Positions 35,350-45,592 of a DNA stretch of 64,000 nt are shown one piece after another (position 1 is the stretch's first letter; the number at the start of each line of letters is the position of its first letter). The notes beneath the pieces are model-generated. The model did no database searches. It was not told the DNA's origin and saw only the letters and a list, made by a program, of their open reading frames with translations. The stretch lies in the NCBI RefSeq assembly GCF_026586665.1, contig NZ_JAODIY010000004.1, forward strand, positions 1-64,000. The letters run 5' to 3'. Source of the stretch: Halovenus rubra (lineage in GTDB: Archaea; Halobacteriota; Halobacteria; Halobacteriales; Haloarculaceae). The position numbers and the translations under genes were made by a program.

Positions 35350-38262
35350 ATGAGTCAGCACGCACCAAAAGAAATCAGCGAGATAACGTTTGGCCTGATG
35401 GATCCCGAGGAGTACCGTGAGATGAGCGCTACCAAGGTCATCACGGCCGACACGTACGACGACGACGGCTTCCCAATTGACATGGGTCTCATGGACCCCC
35501 GTCTGGGAGTCATCGACCCCGGATTGGAGTGCAAAACCTGTGGCCAGCACAGTGGTTCGTGTAACGGCCACTTCGGCCACATCGAACTTGCAGCACCTGT
35601 TATCCACGTCGGATTCTCGAAGCTGATTCGCCGTCTGCTTCGTGGCACCTGTCGTGAATGTTCTCGGCTCCTGCTTCAAGATGACGAGAAACAGGAGTTC
35701 CATGAACGTCTCAAACGGGCACGGGACCTCGATGAAGGGCTCAACGACGTAACGAAAGCTGCTGTGAGGCAGGCACGAAAAAAAGACCGCTGTCCCCACT
35801 GTGGCGAACCTCAGTTCGACGTCCAGCATGAAAAGCCGACAACGTACTACGAGGTCCAGCAGGTTCTCTCCTCGGAGTACCCCGACCGTATTGCGTCGGC
35901 AATGGAGCCTGACGAAGAAGATGGGCAGCGCATCAGCCCAACAGAACTTGCCGAGGAAACCGGCATCGATGCCGGTCGTGTTCAAGAGATACTCTCCGGT
36001 GACTTCCGTCCACGGCAGGACGACCGCGAGGCAATCGAGTCGGCACTCGATGTCGACCTGACCGAAGAAGACATGAACAAGCTGATGCCGTCTGATATCC
36101 GGGACTGGTTTGAGGCGATTCCGGATCAAGACCTTGATGTCCTCGGAATTAACCCTGACCGTTCCCGGCCAGAATGGATGATTCTGACGGTCCTGCCGGT
36201 TCCGCCGGTGACAGCTCGGCCGTCGATTACGCTCGACAACGGTCAGCGTTCGGAGGACGACCTCACGCACAAGCTGGTCGACATTATCCGTATCAACCAG
36301 CGGTTCATGGAGAACCGTGAAGCCGGTGCGCCACAGCTCATTATCGAGGACCTCTGGGAGCTGTTGCAGTACCACGTCACGACGTTCATGGACAACGAAA
36401 TTTCGGGGACACCACCGGCCCGACACCGCTCGGGTCGTCCCCTGAAGACCCTCTCTCAGCGTCTTAAAGGCAAAGAGGGTCGGTTCCGCGGTTCACTGTC
36501 CGGGAAACGGGTAAACTTCTCGGCACGGACAGTCATTTCGCCGGACCCGACACTCAGTCTCAACGAGGTCGGCGTCCCTGATCGGATCGCCAGCGAGATG
36601 ACACAGACGATGAACGTCAACGAGCGCAATCTCGAAGACGCTCGTCGGTACGTCAGCAACGGCCCTGAGGAGCATCCGGGAGCCAACTATGTCAGGCGCT
36701 CGGACGGTCGCCGGCTGAAAGTTACCGAGAAAAACTGTGAGGAACTCGCAGAGAAAGTCGAATCTGGGTGGGAAGTTTCCCGTCATCTGACCGACGGCGA
36801 CATTGTCATCTTCAACCGGCAGCCGTCGCTACACCGGATGTCAATCATGGCCCACGAAGTCGTCGTAATGCCATACAAGACGTTCCGTCTGAACACGACA
36901 GTCTGTCCACCGTACAACGCTGACTTCGACGGTGACGAGATGAACATGCACGCGCTGCAAAACGAGGAGGCCCGAGCGGAGGCCCGTGTGCTAATGCGTG
37001 TTCAAGAACAGATGCTCAGCCCAAAAGAAGGGCGAAACATTATCGGCGCAATTCAGGACCACATTACAGGAACCTACCTGTTGACCAACAAGAACCCCCG
37101 GTTCAACGAGACACAGGCGCTTGATTTGCTCCGGACAACTCGCATCGACGAACTGCCGGAGTCAGACGGGACAGAAGACGGGAAAGCGTACTGGACGGGG
37201 CGGACGATTTTCTCGGAGCTGTTGCCGGATGACCTCAACCTAGAGTTCACTTCGAATGCTGGAGACAACGTTGTTATCGAAGACGGCCAGCTACTCGAAG
37301 GAACTGTGGATGCTGACGCCGTCGGTGCGTTCGGCGGTGAGATAGTTGATAGCATTGCGAAACTATACTCCAAGACGCGGGGCCGCATCTTCATCAACGA
37401 GGTCTCTTCGCTTGCAGTCCGGACCATCATGCACTTTGGGTTCTCAATCAGTATCGACGATGAGTCGATTCCACCGGAGGCCCAGGCACAGGTCGACGAG
37501 GCAATCGAGGAAGCAAACGAGCGCGTCGAGGAACTCATCGACATCTACCAGCAGGGTGAACTCGAACCACTGCCGGGTCGTTCAGTCGACGAGACAGTCG
37601 AGATGAAAATCATGCAGGCACTGGGACAGGCACGTGACAGCGCAGGAGAAATCGCCGAGGAACACTTTGGCGATGAGAACCCAGCGGTCATCATGGCCGA
37701 CTCCGGTGCTCGTGGGTCAATGTTGAATCTTACACAGATGACCGGCTGTGTCGGTCAGCAGTCCGTCCGCGGAGAGCGAATCAACCGCGGGTACGAAGAC
37801 CGGACACTGAGCCACTTCGCTGAGGGTGACCTCTCGGCGGATGCACGCGGCTTCGTCGAGCACTCTTACCGTGAAGGACTCGATCCAAAGGAGTTCTTCT
37901 TCCACGCGATGGGTGGACGTGAAGGATTGGTCGATACAGCAGTCCGGACATCGAAGTCCGGATACCTCCAGCGTCGCCTCATCAACGCGTTGACCGAACT
38001 CGAAGCACAGTACGACGGAACTGTTCGAGACACATCAGACACTATTGTCCAGTTCGAGTTCGGTGAGGACGGAACCTCACCGACGAAGGTATCGAGTGAC
38101 GTGACAGAGCCGGCAGTCGATGTCGACCAGATTGCCGACAAGGTGCTCGACAGTGAGTTTGACGACACAACAGAGAAACAGCGCTTCCTGGGTGAGACGA
38201 GAGAACCAACCAACCTCTCCGAGCACGCCGACGACTGGTGGCTCGCCCAGACCGACGACTGA
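35350..38262 (+). CDS. rpoA1: DNA-directed RNA polymerase subunit A'
   Basis: The 970-residue N-terminal part of the largest subunit. It holds the zinc sites CKTCGQHSGSCNGHFGH near residue 59 and the CREC and CPHC pairs near residues 100-155, the clamp and lid segments (GRPLKTLSQRLKGKEGRFRG, SGKRVNFSARTVISPDPTL), the universal active-site aspartates in NADFDGDEMNMH, and the start of the bridge region GSMLNLTQMTGCVGQQSVRG. A haloarchaeal insert of low conservation lies at about residues 180-250. Start at MSQHAPKEISEITFG. It is followed after nine bases by rpoA2. Confidence 0.98.
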   Translation: MSQHAPKEISEITFGLMDPEEYREMSATKVITADTYDDDGFPIDMGLMDPRLGVIDPGLECKTCGQHSGSCNGHFGHIELAAPVIHVGFSKLIRRLLRGTCRECSRLLLQDDEKQEFHERLKRARDLDEGLNDVTKAAVRQARKKDRCPHCGEPQFDVQHEKPTTYYEVQQVLSSEYPDRIASAMEPDEEDGQRISPTELAEETGIDAGRVQEILSGDFRPRQDDREAIESALDVDLTEEDMNKLMPSDIRDWFEAIPDQDLDVLGINPDRSRPEWMILTVLPVPPVTARPSITLDNGQRSEDDLTHKLVDIIRINQRFMENREAGAPQLIIEDLWELLQYHVTTFMDNEISGTPPARHRSGRPLKTLSQRLKGKEGRFRGSLSGKRVNFSARTVISPDPTLSLNEVGVPDRIASEMTQTMNVNERNLEDARRYVSNGPEEHPGANYVRRSDGRRLKVTEKNCEELAEKVESGWEVSRHLTDGDIVIFNRQPSLHRMSIMAHEVVVMPYKTFRLNTTVCPPYNADFDGDEMNMHALQNEEARAEARVLMRVQEQMLSPKEGRNIIGAIQDHITGTYLLTNKNPRFNETQALDLLRTTRIDELPESDGTEDGKAYWTGRTIFSELLPDDLNLEFTSNAGDNVVIEDGQLLEGTVDADAVGAFGGEIVDSIAKLYSKTRGRIFINEVSSLAVRTIMHFGFSISIDDESIPPEAQAQVDEAIEEANERVEELIDIYQQGELEPLPGRSVDETVEMKIMQALGQARDSAGEIAEEHFGDENPAVIMADSGARGSMLNLTQMTGCVGQQSVRGERINRGYEDRTLSHFAEGDLSADARGFVEHSYREGLDPKEFFFHAMGGREGLVDTAVRTSKSGYLQRRLINALTELEAQYDGTVRDTSDTIVQFEFGEDGTSPTKVSSDVTEPAVDVDQIADKVLDSEFDDTTEKQRFLGETREPTNLSEHADDWWLAQTDD

Positions 38263-38271
38263 GGTGAAACC

Positions 38272-39465
38272 ATGACAGGACACGACGTATCCGACGACAT
38301 TGAAGTCTTCGTTGAGGAGACAAATCTTCCGATTCGTCTCCGAAACGAACTGTACAGCACGCTCGAAGAACGAGACGTAACAACAGATCAGGCCGAAAAA
38401 ATCGTACAGGCGACAGTCAGCGAGTACGAAGAGTCGCGGGTTGATCCGCTTGACCCTGTCGGAACCGTCAGCGCCCAGAGTATTGGGGAACCCGGGACCC
38501 AGATGACGATGAACACCTTCCACTTCGCAGGGGTCGCCGAGATTGACGTGACCCAAGGGCTACCTCGGCTGATTGAACTGGTCGACGCCCGGAAAGAGCC
38601 GGACACGCCGATGATGAACGTCTTCCTCGAAGATGAGTACGCCGAAAATCGCGAGCGTGCCCACGAGGTTGTCTGGAAAATCGAGGCGACGAATATTCTC
38701 CAGCTCGGAGATGTCTCAACAAATGTCGCCGATATGCTCGTTCAGGTATCGCTCAACGAAGATACACTCGACGAGCGCTGGCCGACTGTTGATGACCCAG
38801 TTCAGGTCGCCGAAGAGATTGCGGCAACTATCGAATCAAATCTTGATGTCGAGACAGTCCAACAAGGACTCAGCATCGAGTTCGGTCCTGAGGAACCATC
38901 GTATCGCGACCTACTCCAACTCGTTGAGGAGCTTCGTGAAATCACGTTCAAAGGAATCGAAGAGGTTTCGCGGGTCGTTATCCGAAAGGAAGAGACAGAC
39001 CAAGGCGAGCAATTTGTCCTCTATACCGAGGGGTCGGCCTTCGGTGACGTTCTTGAACTCGAAGGTGTCGACGCCAGCCGGACAACCTGTAACAACGTCC
39101 ACGAGATTCACAAGAACCTCGGTATCGAGGCGGCCCGTGAGTCCATCATCGATGAGACGATGAACACGCTCGAAGAGCAGGGGCTTGGCGAGGTAAATAT
39201 CCGCCACCTCATGCTCGTCGCGGATATTATGACCAACAACGGCGAAATCGAGTCTATTGGTCGTCACGGTATCTCGGGCTCGAAGAACTCTGTGCTTGCG
39301 CGTGCAGCCTTCGAGGTGACGGTCAGTCACCTGCTTGATGCCGCAATCCACGGAGAAATCGACGAACTCGATGGCGTCACGGAGAACGTCATCGTCGGGA
39401 AACCCATCAAGCTCGGAACTGGTGACGTTGACCTGCGGATGAGTGCCGAACAACAGGCCGACTGA
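38272..39465 (+). CDS. rpoA2: DNA-directed RNA polymerase subunit A''
   Basis: The 397-residue C-terminal part of the largest subunit. The trigger-loop segment [20 protein letters not shown] and NTFHFAG begins near residue 60, and the jaw and C-terminal clamp parts follow, ending with [19 protein letters not shown]. Length is typical for haloarchaea. It is encoded directly after rpoA1 and three bases before nusA, without frame problems. Confidence 0.97.
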   Translation: MTGHDVSDDIEVFVEETNLPIRLRNELYSTLEERDVTTDQAEKIVQATVSEYEESRVDPLDPVGTVSAQSIGEPGTQMTMNTFHFAGVAEIDVTQGLPRLIELVDARKEPDTPMMNVFLEDEYAENRERAHEVVWKIEATNILQLGDVSTNVADMLVQVSLNEDTLDERWPTVDDPVQVAEEIAATIESNLDVETVQQGLSIEFGPEEPSYRDLLQLVEELREITFKGIEEVSRVVIRKEETDQGEQFVLYTEGSAFGDVLELEGVDASRTTCNNVHEIHKNLGIEAARESIIDETMNTLEEQGLGEVNIRHLMLVADIMTNNGEIESIGRHGISGSKNSVLARAAFEVTVSHLLDAAIHGEIDELDGVTENVIVGKPIKLGTGDVDLRMSAEQQAD

Positions 39466-39467
39466 GC

Positions 39468-39893
39468 ATGGGGTTTACGCTCTCGGACGAAGCACGGCAG
39501 TATGCGGCGCTGTTCGAGGAAGAGACAGAGGCTACTGTCCGGGACTGCGTGGTAGATGACGAGTACGACCGCGTTGTCTTCCTAATCAAGGCCGGCGAGA
39601 TGGGCAAAGCCATCGGGGCAGACGGTGAGCATGTCCGTCAAGTTGAACAGCGTCTTGGACGCACAATCAAACTCGTCGAAGACGCGTCTTTCGCCGAGGA
39701 CCTCGTCGCAAATGCGCTTGCACCCGCTGCGGTGTATAACGTGACGATCAGCGAGAACGATGACTTGGTGGCCTACGCCGAGGTGGCACAGGAAGACCAC
39801 GGCGCGGCAATCGGGACGGATGGTCGGAATATCGAAGCTGCACGAACACTGGCTCGCCGCCATCACGATATCGACGATATTCAGCTGACCTGA
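39468..39893 (+). CDS. nusA: NusA-like KH-domain transcription factor
   Basis: The short archaeal NusA of 141 residues contains only the two KH domains. The KH signatures are visible as GEMGKAIGADGEHVRQVEQR (first) and HGAAIGTDGRNIEAARTLA (second). It binds RNA and is thought to assist elongation or termination. Last gene of the rpo operon here. In many archaea rps12 and rps7 follow; in this window an unrelated aldehyde dehydrogenase comes next. Confidence 0.95.
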   Translation: MGFTLSDEARQYAALFEEETEATVRDCVVDDEYDRVVFLIKAGEMGKAIGADGEHVRQVEQRLGRTIKLVEDASFAEDLVANALAPAAVYNVTISENDDLVAYAEVAQEDHGAAIGTDGRNIEAARTLARRHHDIDDIQLT

Positions 39894-39906
39894 ACTGTGC
39901 CGCTTC

Positions 39907-39921
39907 CAGCCACTCTGGCTG
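39907..39921 (+). terminator. Possible hairpin after nusA
   Basis: CAGCCA and TGGCTG form a perfect six-pair stem with a three-base loop just after the nusA stop, with an ATTTTA stretch some ten bases later. Archaeal termination depends mainly on T-tracts, which are weak here, so the call is tentative. Confidence 0.3.
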
Positions 39922-40112
39922 TGAACTGCATTTTAGAAACGAAGCCAACTCACACGTAGCGACTTGCTCTCGTTGGACCAGAGATCCAACTTTGTCTATC
40001 TATCCGACACAATCACAATGTCGGAGTGGTATCTATCGCATTCGCAGCGATTCCGAGGCTCGGACCGCCGTATCAACCAGAATCTATTACTCCACAGCAC
40101 GGGAACGAGAGT

Positions 40113-41570
40113 ATGACGATGACCAATACATACGGAAATTACATCGATGGGGAGTGGCAGGAATCAGCGAGTGGTGAGACGGTTACTGTGCATAACCCGG
40201 CAGATGTGACAGAGACGATTGGCGAGTTCCAGTACTCGTCTGCAGCAGATGTTACCACCGCAGTAACAGCAGCAACCGAAGCACAGACAGAGTGGGCAGA
40301 TCGTCAGGCAACCGAGCGTGGCGACGTTCTCCGACGTGTTGCAGAAGAGATTCGTGCTCGAAGCGACGAACTCGCGGAGACTCTGACACGCGAGGAAGGG
40401 AAGACCGTTCCTGAAGCCGCTGGCGAAGTCTCCCGTGCCATCGATATCCTCTACTATTACGCCGAGCGAGTTCGGGACTTCGGCCACGACAAAAAAGCAT
40501 CCAGCACACCGGATAAGGACCTTTCTGTCGTCCGTGAGCCTGTCGGTGTCGCTGGCCTCATTACGGCTTGGAACTATCCGTTTGTCATTCCGGTCTGGAA
40601 GATGGCACCTGCTATTGCGACCGGGAACGCAGTTGTGTTCAAGCCCGCAAGCAACGCGCCAAACTGCACGCGTAAGCTGTTTGAATGCTTCGACGAGGCT
40701 GGTGTCCCTGACGGCGTCGTCAACTACGTTACCGGCTCTGGGAGTGAAGTTGGTAACGCAATTCTTGAGCACGATGCTGTCGATGCCGTCTCCTTTACGG
40801 GAAGCAAATCCGTCGGCTACTCGGTGTACGATGGGGCGACCGAGGATATGAAGCGCGTCCAGACTGAGATGGGTGGCAAGAATCCCCTCATCGTCTCCGA
40901 TACTGCGGATATGGAGCGTGCGCTCTCGATTGCTCGCTGGGGTGCGTTTGGCGTAACAGGACAGGCCTGTACCGCCACCTCACGAGCCATCGTCTACGAG
41001 GATGTCTACGATGAGTTTGTCGAGGGCATCGTTGAGCGCGCCGAAGATATCGACGTTGGGCATGGATTAGACGGTGCTGATATGGGTCCACAGGCCTCCG
41101 AAGGGGAACTCGAAGGAACACTTGATTATATCGACGTGGGCGTGACCGAAGGAGCAAGGCTTGCTACCGGTGGCGAGGAGTTAGCTGGTGGCAGCCACGA
41201 GGATGGCTACTTCGTCGAGCCGACAGTGTTTACAGACGTAGACCATGAGATGCGAATCGCACAAGAGGAGATTTTCGGTCCTGTCCTCGCGGTATTGAAA
41301 GTTTCGGGCTACGAGGAGGCCCTCGAAGTCGCCAACGATGTTGATTATGGGCTCTCTGCGAGCATCGCGACACAAGACCTTGCCGAGGCAAAGCAGTTCG
41401 CGGACGATATCGAATCTGGCATCGTCAAAATCAACGAACAGACGTCGGGAACAGAGCTACACGTCCCATTTGGCGGGTTCAAAGACTCTTCGAGCAACAC
41501 GTACCGTGAATCTGGTGACGAGGGGCTTCGATTCTTTACCAGCACGAAGACAATTTACGAAAACTGGTAA
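40113..41570 (+). CDS. Aldehyde dehydrogenase, ketoglutarate-semialdehyde-dehydrogenase-like
   Basis: A 485-residue NAD(P)-dependent aldehyde dehydrogenase. The catalytic cysteine is in GVTGQACTATSRAIVYE, the glutamate in TEMGGKNPLIVSDTAD, and the EEIFGPVLAVLKV motif follows. The GQxCTATSR surrounding and the C-terminal VPFGGFKDSSSNTYRESGDE resemble alpha-ketoglutarate-semialdehyde dehydrogenases of sugar-acid catabolism (XacF-like), but no other gene of such a pathway is near, so the substrate is uncertain. Start at MTMTNTYGNYIDGEWQ; upstream frame to 40026 lacks family similarity. Monocistronic, convergent with a histidine kinase. Confidence 0.87.
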   Translation: MTMTNTYGNYIDGEWQESASGETVTVHNPADVTETIGEFQYSSAADVTTAVTAATEAQTEWADRQATERGDVLRRVAEEIRARSDELAETLTREEGKTVPEAAGEVSRAIDILYYYAERVRDFGHDKKASSTPDKDLSVVREPVGVAGLITAWNYPFVIPVWKMAPAIATGNAVVFKPASNAPNCTRKLFECFDEAGVPDGVVNYVTGSGSEVGNAILEHDAVDAVSFTGSKSVGYSVYDGATEDMKRVQTEMGGKNPLIVSDTADMERALSIARWGAFGVTGQACTATSRAIVYEDVYDEFVEGIVERAEDIDVGHGLDGADMGPQASEGELEGTLDYIDVGVTEGARLATGGEELAGGSHEDGYFVEPTVFTDVDHEMRIAQEEIFGPVLAVLKVSGYEEALEVANDVDYGLSASIATQDLAEAKQFADDIESGIVKINEQTSGTELHVPFGGFKDSSSNTYRESGDEGLRFFTSTKTIYENW

Positions 41571-41618
41571 CGCCAGATAATTTTTGCTCTGATTTCTTTA
41601 CTCTTGCTCTCATTTGGC

Positions 41619-42791
41619 TTATTGTTCTACAAGCCAGCTTTGTCGAACTCCCTCGCTAACGTTTACATCATCAATCTCGAACCGTGCACCACCGTCCGCG
41701 CTATCGGTTGCTCGTACCGTCCAGCCATGAGCGGTGACCAGTTTCTTGACGATACTCAACCCAAAGCCAGTCCCCTGAGTCTGTGTCGTCACGCCTGACT
41801 CAAACAGGTGTGCGTGTACTGCATCCGGTAGTCCCGCCCCATCATCCTCAACGTAGAACCCGTTTGCAAGAGTACCGACACGGACAGTCAACTGGGAACT
41901 CTCTCTAGTCTCAACGGCTGCCTCTTTTTGTCGAGCCTGTGCGTTTGGCTCTGTGGGTCCATGTTCTACGGCGTTGCGAAACAGGTTCTCCAAGATGTGT
42001 TCTAGGGCAGCCCTGTCGGCTTGGAGGTATACAGCGTCAGCGATCGCTATGCTGGCTCCATCCGTCTTGACGTTTCCCCAAGCAGAGTCAGCAACATCAA
42101 CCAGTGAGACCCGTTCAACTTCCTCAATAGCCTGCCCCTCGCGAGCCATCGTTAGCACATCATCGATAATCTGTTCCATCCGGGCCAGGGAAGTTTCGAC
42201 TTCGCCGATCGAGTCACGGGTATCGCTATCAGCGCTCTGCTTGATGTTCTCTATTTGGAGTGTTGCAACGTTGAGCGGGTTGCGAAGGTCATGTGAGACA
42301 ATGCCCGCGAACTCGTCGAGCTCTTCGGTCTGCTGTTTGAGCTTGTTCCGTTCACGTTCGAGTTTTGCCTCGTAGCGGCGATTCCTCGCGTTTAGCCAGC
42401 CGAGAATTAGCCCAACGAACGCGCCGATACTCATGCTGTTTACCGTCACGAACGGTGCGTATGTGATTGACCCCCCGCGGATAATCTCGTGTGTAATCGT
42501 CCAAGTGATGAGCAATCCAAACACAGTCATCCCAAGAAAGACACCGCCGCCAATCCGAAGCATCGATGTGCCGTTGAGTTCTCGTATCCAGAGCCGTATT
42601 CCTGTTCCGACGAGTGCGACACTGACGAGTATTGGCGTGAATACGTATGGTGCCTCACTGGCATTGAAGCTAGTGCTAAGGACATGCGATAACGCAAACA
42701 GGGTTGTCGCAACCCCAGTCCCGACAACCAGTGCCAGGCCGAGGTAGCCCTGTCGGGTCGGTGTGCCAAAGACACCTACTTTCCCCGCCAT
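41619..42791 (-). CDS. Membrane sensor histidine kinase
   Basis: A 390-residue histidine kinase. The first 135 residues carry four or more hydrophobic segments (for example GYLGLALVVGTGVATTLFAL), followed by a short coiled linker. The HisKA box FAGIVSHDLRNPLNVATLQI gives the phospho-accepting histidine; the ATPase domain has the N box ENLFRNAVEHG, the G1 box EDDGAGLP and the G2 box GTGFGLSIVKKL. The sensor is built of membrane helices with no extracellular or PAS domain visible. No response regulator is adjacent, so the partner is elsewhere. Confidence 0.9.
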   Translation of the reverse strand: MAGKVGVFGTPTRQGYLGLALVVGTGVATTLFALSHVLSTSFNASEAPYVFTPILVSVALVGTGIRLWIRELNGTSMLRIGGGVFLGMTVFGLLITWTITHEIIRGGSITYAPFVTVNSMSIGAFVGLILGWLNARNRRYEAKLERERNKLKQQTEELDEFAGIVSHDLRNPLNVATLQIENIKQSADSDTRDSIGEVETSLARMEQIIDDVLTMAREGQAIEEVERVSLVDVADSAWGNVKTDGASIAIADAVYLQADRAALEHILENLFRNAVEHGPTEPNAQARQKEAAVETRESSQLTVRVGTLANGFYVEDDGAGLPDAVHAHLFESGVTTQTQGTGFGLSIVKKLVTAHGWTVRATDSADGGARFEIDDVNVSEGVRQSWLVEQ

Positions 42792-43040
42792 AATAGGCCT
42801 GATTTGTCTGCAACCGTTAAGTAAACGTGGATTTACTACACTGGACAGTTGGCAATGCAGGCCGGCGAACTGTACGATGTCAATACGGCTGGGAGTCGGT
42901 ATTCAATGTCTTTAGCTCTCGACATGGCCCTAACAGGGAGTACCCTGCGGTCAGTCCGAACTTCTCAACTTCTCTTATTGGCGTTTGTGAGGGCCTCAGC
43001 ACAACACGACCTGGTACTCAGGAAGAAATGTTGATAACGC

Positions 43041-43046
43041 TTATAA
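43041..43046 (+). promoter_or_regulatory. TATA box of the AglG-like glycosyltransferase gene
   Basis: TTATAA lies 25-30 bases before the ATG at 43071, within CGCTTATAAGAC, a good haloarchaeal box that predicts a leaderless message. Confidence 0.6.
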
Positions 43047-43070
43047 GACAACCGTTGAAACTGATGAACA

Positions 43071-43991
43071 ATGAGGGTTTCAGTTCTTATCTGTACGTAC
43101 ACGATGGATCTGTACGACGACTTTGAGGACGCTGTCGACAGCATTTTACAGCAGACATACGACGACGTAGAGCTTGTGTTGGTCTCAGATGGAGACGACA
43201 CAGTATACCAGCAGATGCTTGCGGATTACGAGGACACACCCAATGTCATTGTGACACGCACTGAGGAAAACGTCGGTATCAGCGCAGCACGGAACAAGGG
43301 ACTAGAACTGGCAACAGGCGATATTGTCGCACAGATAGATGACGATGCAGTTGCAGACCGAGACTGGATCGCCGAACTGGTCCGTGTCTATGAGGAGACT
43401 GATGCGGTTGCTGCCGGTGGACATATGACGCCAGAATGGGTTGCGGGAAAACCGAACTTTCTCCCCGAAGAGTTCTACTGGCTCATCGGTGTCAACGACC
43501 GCTGGTTCGCTGAGCCACTGGAAGAAGTCCGGAACACCTACGCCTCGAATATCTCGTTCCGGACGGAGGTAATCGAAGAACTTGGCGGGTTTAATCCCAG
43601 CGTTGGCCGCAAAGGCGACGCCGAAATCCAGGCAACAGAATCGGAGATTGGAACACGACTACGCGAGGAGTTTGACCGTGGCGTCATCTACAACCCGGAT
43701 GCGAAGGTCGCACACAAAATATTCGACTACCGCACTGACCCTGTCTGGCTTGCGAAACGTGCCTTCTGGCAGGGGTACTCCAAGCGAGGCTTGGAGGTAC
43801 TGATTCCTGAGGCAAACACGGACGAAGAAACGGACTTTCTTCAGTTTCTTCTCCTTGATGCTGTCCCTCGTCGTCTCAAAGGGATTGTAAGCAATCCTTC
43901 GATTGCCGGTGTGAGCCAGTTAATTTGGCTCGTTTTACTTACGGGCCTCGTCGGAATGGGGTACCTCTACGGTATCGTTAAATGGCGATGA
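43071..43991 (+). CDS. Family 2 glycosyltransferase, AglG-like
   Basis: A 306-residue GT-A transferase resembling haloarchaeal AglG, which adds a glucuronic acid to lipid-linked glycan in N-glycosylation. It begins MRVSVLICTYTMDLYDDFED with the donor-binding aspartates DDDAVAD near residue 89, then the motifs GHMTPEWVAGKPNFLPEEFY and NTYASNISFRTEVIEELGGF, and ends with a hydrophobic C-terminal segment that may anchor it. AglG similarity is from recognition of the segment order; the donor and acceptor are not proven. First gene of the surface-glycan island. Confidence 0.85.
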   Translation: MRVSVLICTYTMDLYDDFEDAVDSILQQTYDDVELVLVSDGDDTVYQQMLADYEDTPNVIVTRTEENVGISAARNKGLELATGDIVAQIDDDAVADRDWIAELVRVYEETDAVAAGGHMTPEWVAGKPNFLPEEFYWLIGVNDRWFAEPLEEVRNTYASNISFRTEVIEELGGFNPSVGRKGDAEIQATESEIGTRLREEFDRGVIYNPDAKVAHKIFDYRTDPVWLAKRAFWQGYSKRGLEVLIPEANTDEETDFLQFLLLDAVPRRLKGIVSNPSIAGVSQLIWLVLLTGLVGMGYLYGIVKWR

Positions 43992-44092
43992 AAACGAAAC
44001 CAACAGCGATGTAACCGTCTTTCTATCGTTCGATACTAAACACGTTTACCAAACCGACAGTCTAACAAACACCAGTCACGCAAGAGACTGTC

Positions 44093-45370
44093 ATGAACAA
44101 AACGAATACAGAACGTGTTGGCGTCGTCGGCCTCGGATATATTGGCCTCCCGCTCGCACTGTCTATGATAGATGCTGGCTACGATGTGGTCGGTGTCGAT
44201 ATTAATGACGGGCGTATCTCGCAACTTGACGACGGGAAATCCTACGTTACAGATGTCTCGAACGAGCGTATCAGGACTGCTCTCGAACGTGGCTTTACAC
44301 CCACAACTGATTACGAGGACCTCGATGAGGTTACTGGTGTGGCTGTTTGCGTTCCGACTCCACTTCGGAAGACCGGGTCACCAAACATGTCCTACGTCGT
44401 TGATGCCGTTGAGAGGCTGGCGGCAGTTGTCCGCGAGGGAACAACAATTATCACCGAAAGTACAGTCTATCCGGGAGCCACTAGTGAACTTGTGGTCCCT
44501 GCATTCGAGGATGCAGGATTTGTCGTCGGAGAAGATATTTTCTTAGCATTTTCTCCTGAACGGATCGATCCGGGGAACGAAGAGTATGCTCCACACGAAA
44601 TACCAAAAGTGCTTGGTGGGGTGACCGACGAATGTGGTAACCGAGCAGAGGCATTGTATACACCTGTTTTCGACGAGATAATCCGTGTAAACTCTGCCAC
44701 TGAAGCAGAACTTGTGAAGCTACTTGAAAATACGTTCCGTGCCGTAAATATTGGCCTTATCAACGAACTTGCCCAGGTTGCCTACGAGCTTGATGTCGAT
44801 ATCTGGTCAGCTATTGATGCTGCCTCGACGAAGCCATTTGGGTTCATGCCATTCTATCCAGGGCCCGGGCTGGGTGGTCACTGTATTCCAGTCGATCCGA
44901 CATTTCTCTCATGGAAAGCAAATCAGCAAGACCTCGAAACACGGTTTATCGATCTTGCTGACCGGATTAATCGCGAGATGCCTGAACACGTTGTTCATCG
45001 CGTGACCAAACTCGTTAACGACAACAGCATCGCGCTCCCTGACGCTCGCGTCCTAATCGTCGGTGCCGCGTACAAACCCGATGTCTCAGACACTCGAGAA
45101 TCGCCCGCCCATGATGTTATTCAATTGTTGGAAGAACGCGGTACCGATGTCGTATACCACGACCCACACGTACCTGAGTTCGAAACTGATGGTCGTACGT
45201 ATGAATCTGTTTCTCTGACTCCAGATACACTCAAGACGTGCGATATCGCTGTCATTCTAACAAACCACGATGCAGTTGAAATAGGTGATATTATTGAGAG
45301 TGCTCCCCTTGTGTTCGATACACGAAACGCGACTCGCGGAGACCAGAAATCGACCATCCACAGATTGTAG
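44093..45370 (+). CDS. UDP-sugar 6-dehydrogenase (nucleotide sugar dehydrogenase)
   Basis: A 425-residue NAD-dependent enzyme of the UDP-glucose/UDP-N-acetyl-hexosamine dehydrogenase family. It has the Rossmann motif VGLGYIGLPLALSMIDAGYD at the N-terminus, the TVYPGATSELV loop, and the catalytic cysteine in PGPGLGGHCIPVDPTFLSWK. The latter form is typical of WbpA/WecC-type enzymes making UDP-uronates. With the neighbouring AglG-like glucuronosyl-type transferase, it likely provides the UDP-glucuronate donor (the AglM role in Haloferax); the exact substrate is inference. A T-run follows its stop. Confidence 0.92.
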   Translation: MNKTNTERVGVVGLGYIGLPLALSMIDAGYDVVGVDINDGRISQLDDGKSYVTDVSNERIRTALERGFTPTTDYEDLDEVTGVAVCVPTPLRKTGSPNMSYVVDAVERLAAVVREGTTIITESTVYPGATSELVVPAFEDAGFVVGEDIFLAFSPERIDPGNEEYAPHEIPKVLGGVTDECGNRAEALYTPVFDEIIRVNSATEAELVKLLENTFRAVNIGLINELAQVAYELDVDIWSAIDAASTKPFGFMPFYPGPGLGGHCIPVDPTFLSWKANQQDLETRFIDLADRINREMPEHVVHRVTKLVNDNSIALPDARVLIVGAAYKPDVSDTRESPAHDVIQLLEERGTDVVYHDPHVPEFETDGRTYESVSLTPDTLKTCDIAVILTNHDAVEIGDIIESAPLVFDTRNATRGDQKSTIHRL

Positions 45371-45417
45371 ACAATGGTGACTGAGGGGGTCTCTACCGGA
45401 TGTGAGTTTGCTGAAAG

Positions 45418-45425
45418 TTTTTTTT
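45418..45425 (+). terminator. T-tract after the UDP-sugar dehydrogenase gene
   Basis: A run of eight T lies about 50 bases after the stop codon at 45370, in a non-coding stretch before the next gene. T-tracts are the main archaeal termination signal. No stable hairpin precedes it. Confidence 0.5.
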
Positions 45426-45592
45426 GTGTTGGTACTTCTGAACCACTTCCCTCTATATTGGTCGGATTTAAAAAACATTAGTGTCTCACAAACAGAACAG
45501 AGCAAGCCGATGAATGCTGGCTAATAATGCAACTACAGTAGTTATACAGTTCGTTAGATATATTGTGTCAGACTGATTGTCTTTATATTAGA

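Noticed and set aside
35278-36426. Leftward 382-codon frame opposite rpoB1/rpoA1
   Set aside because: Antisense of RNA polymerase coding sequence; composition unnatural.
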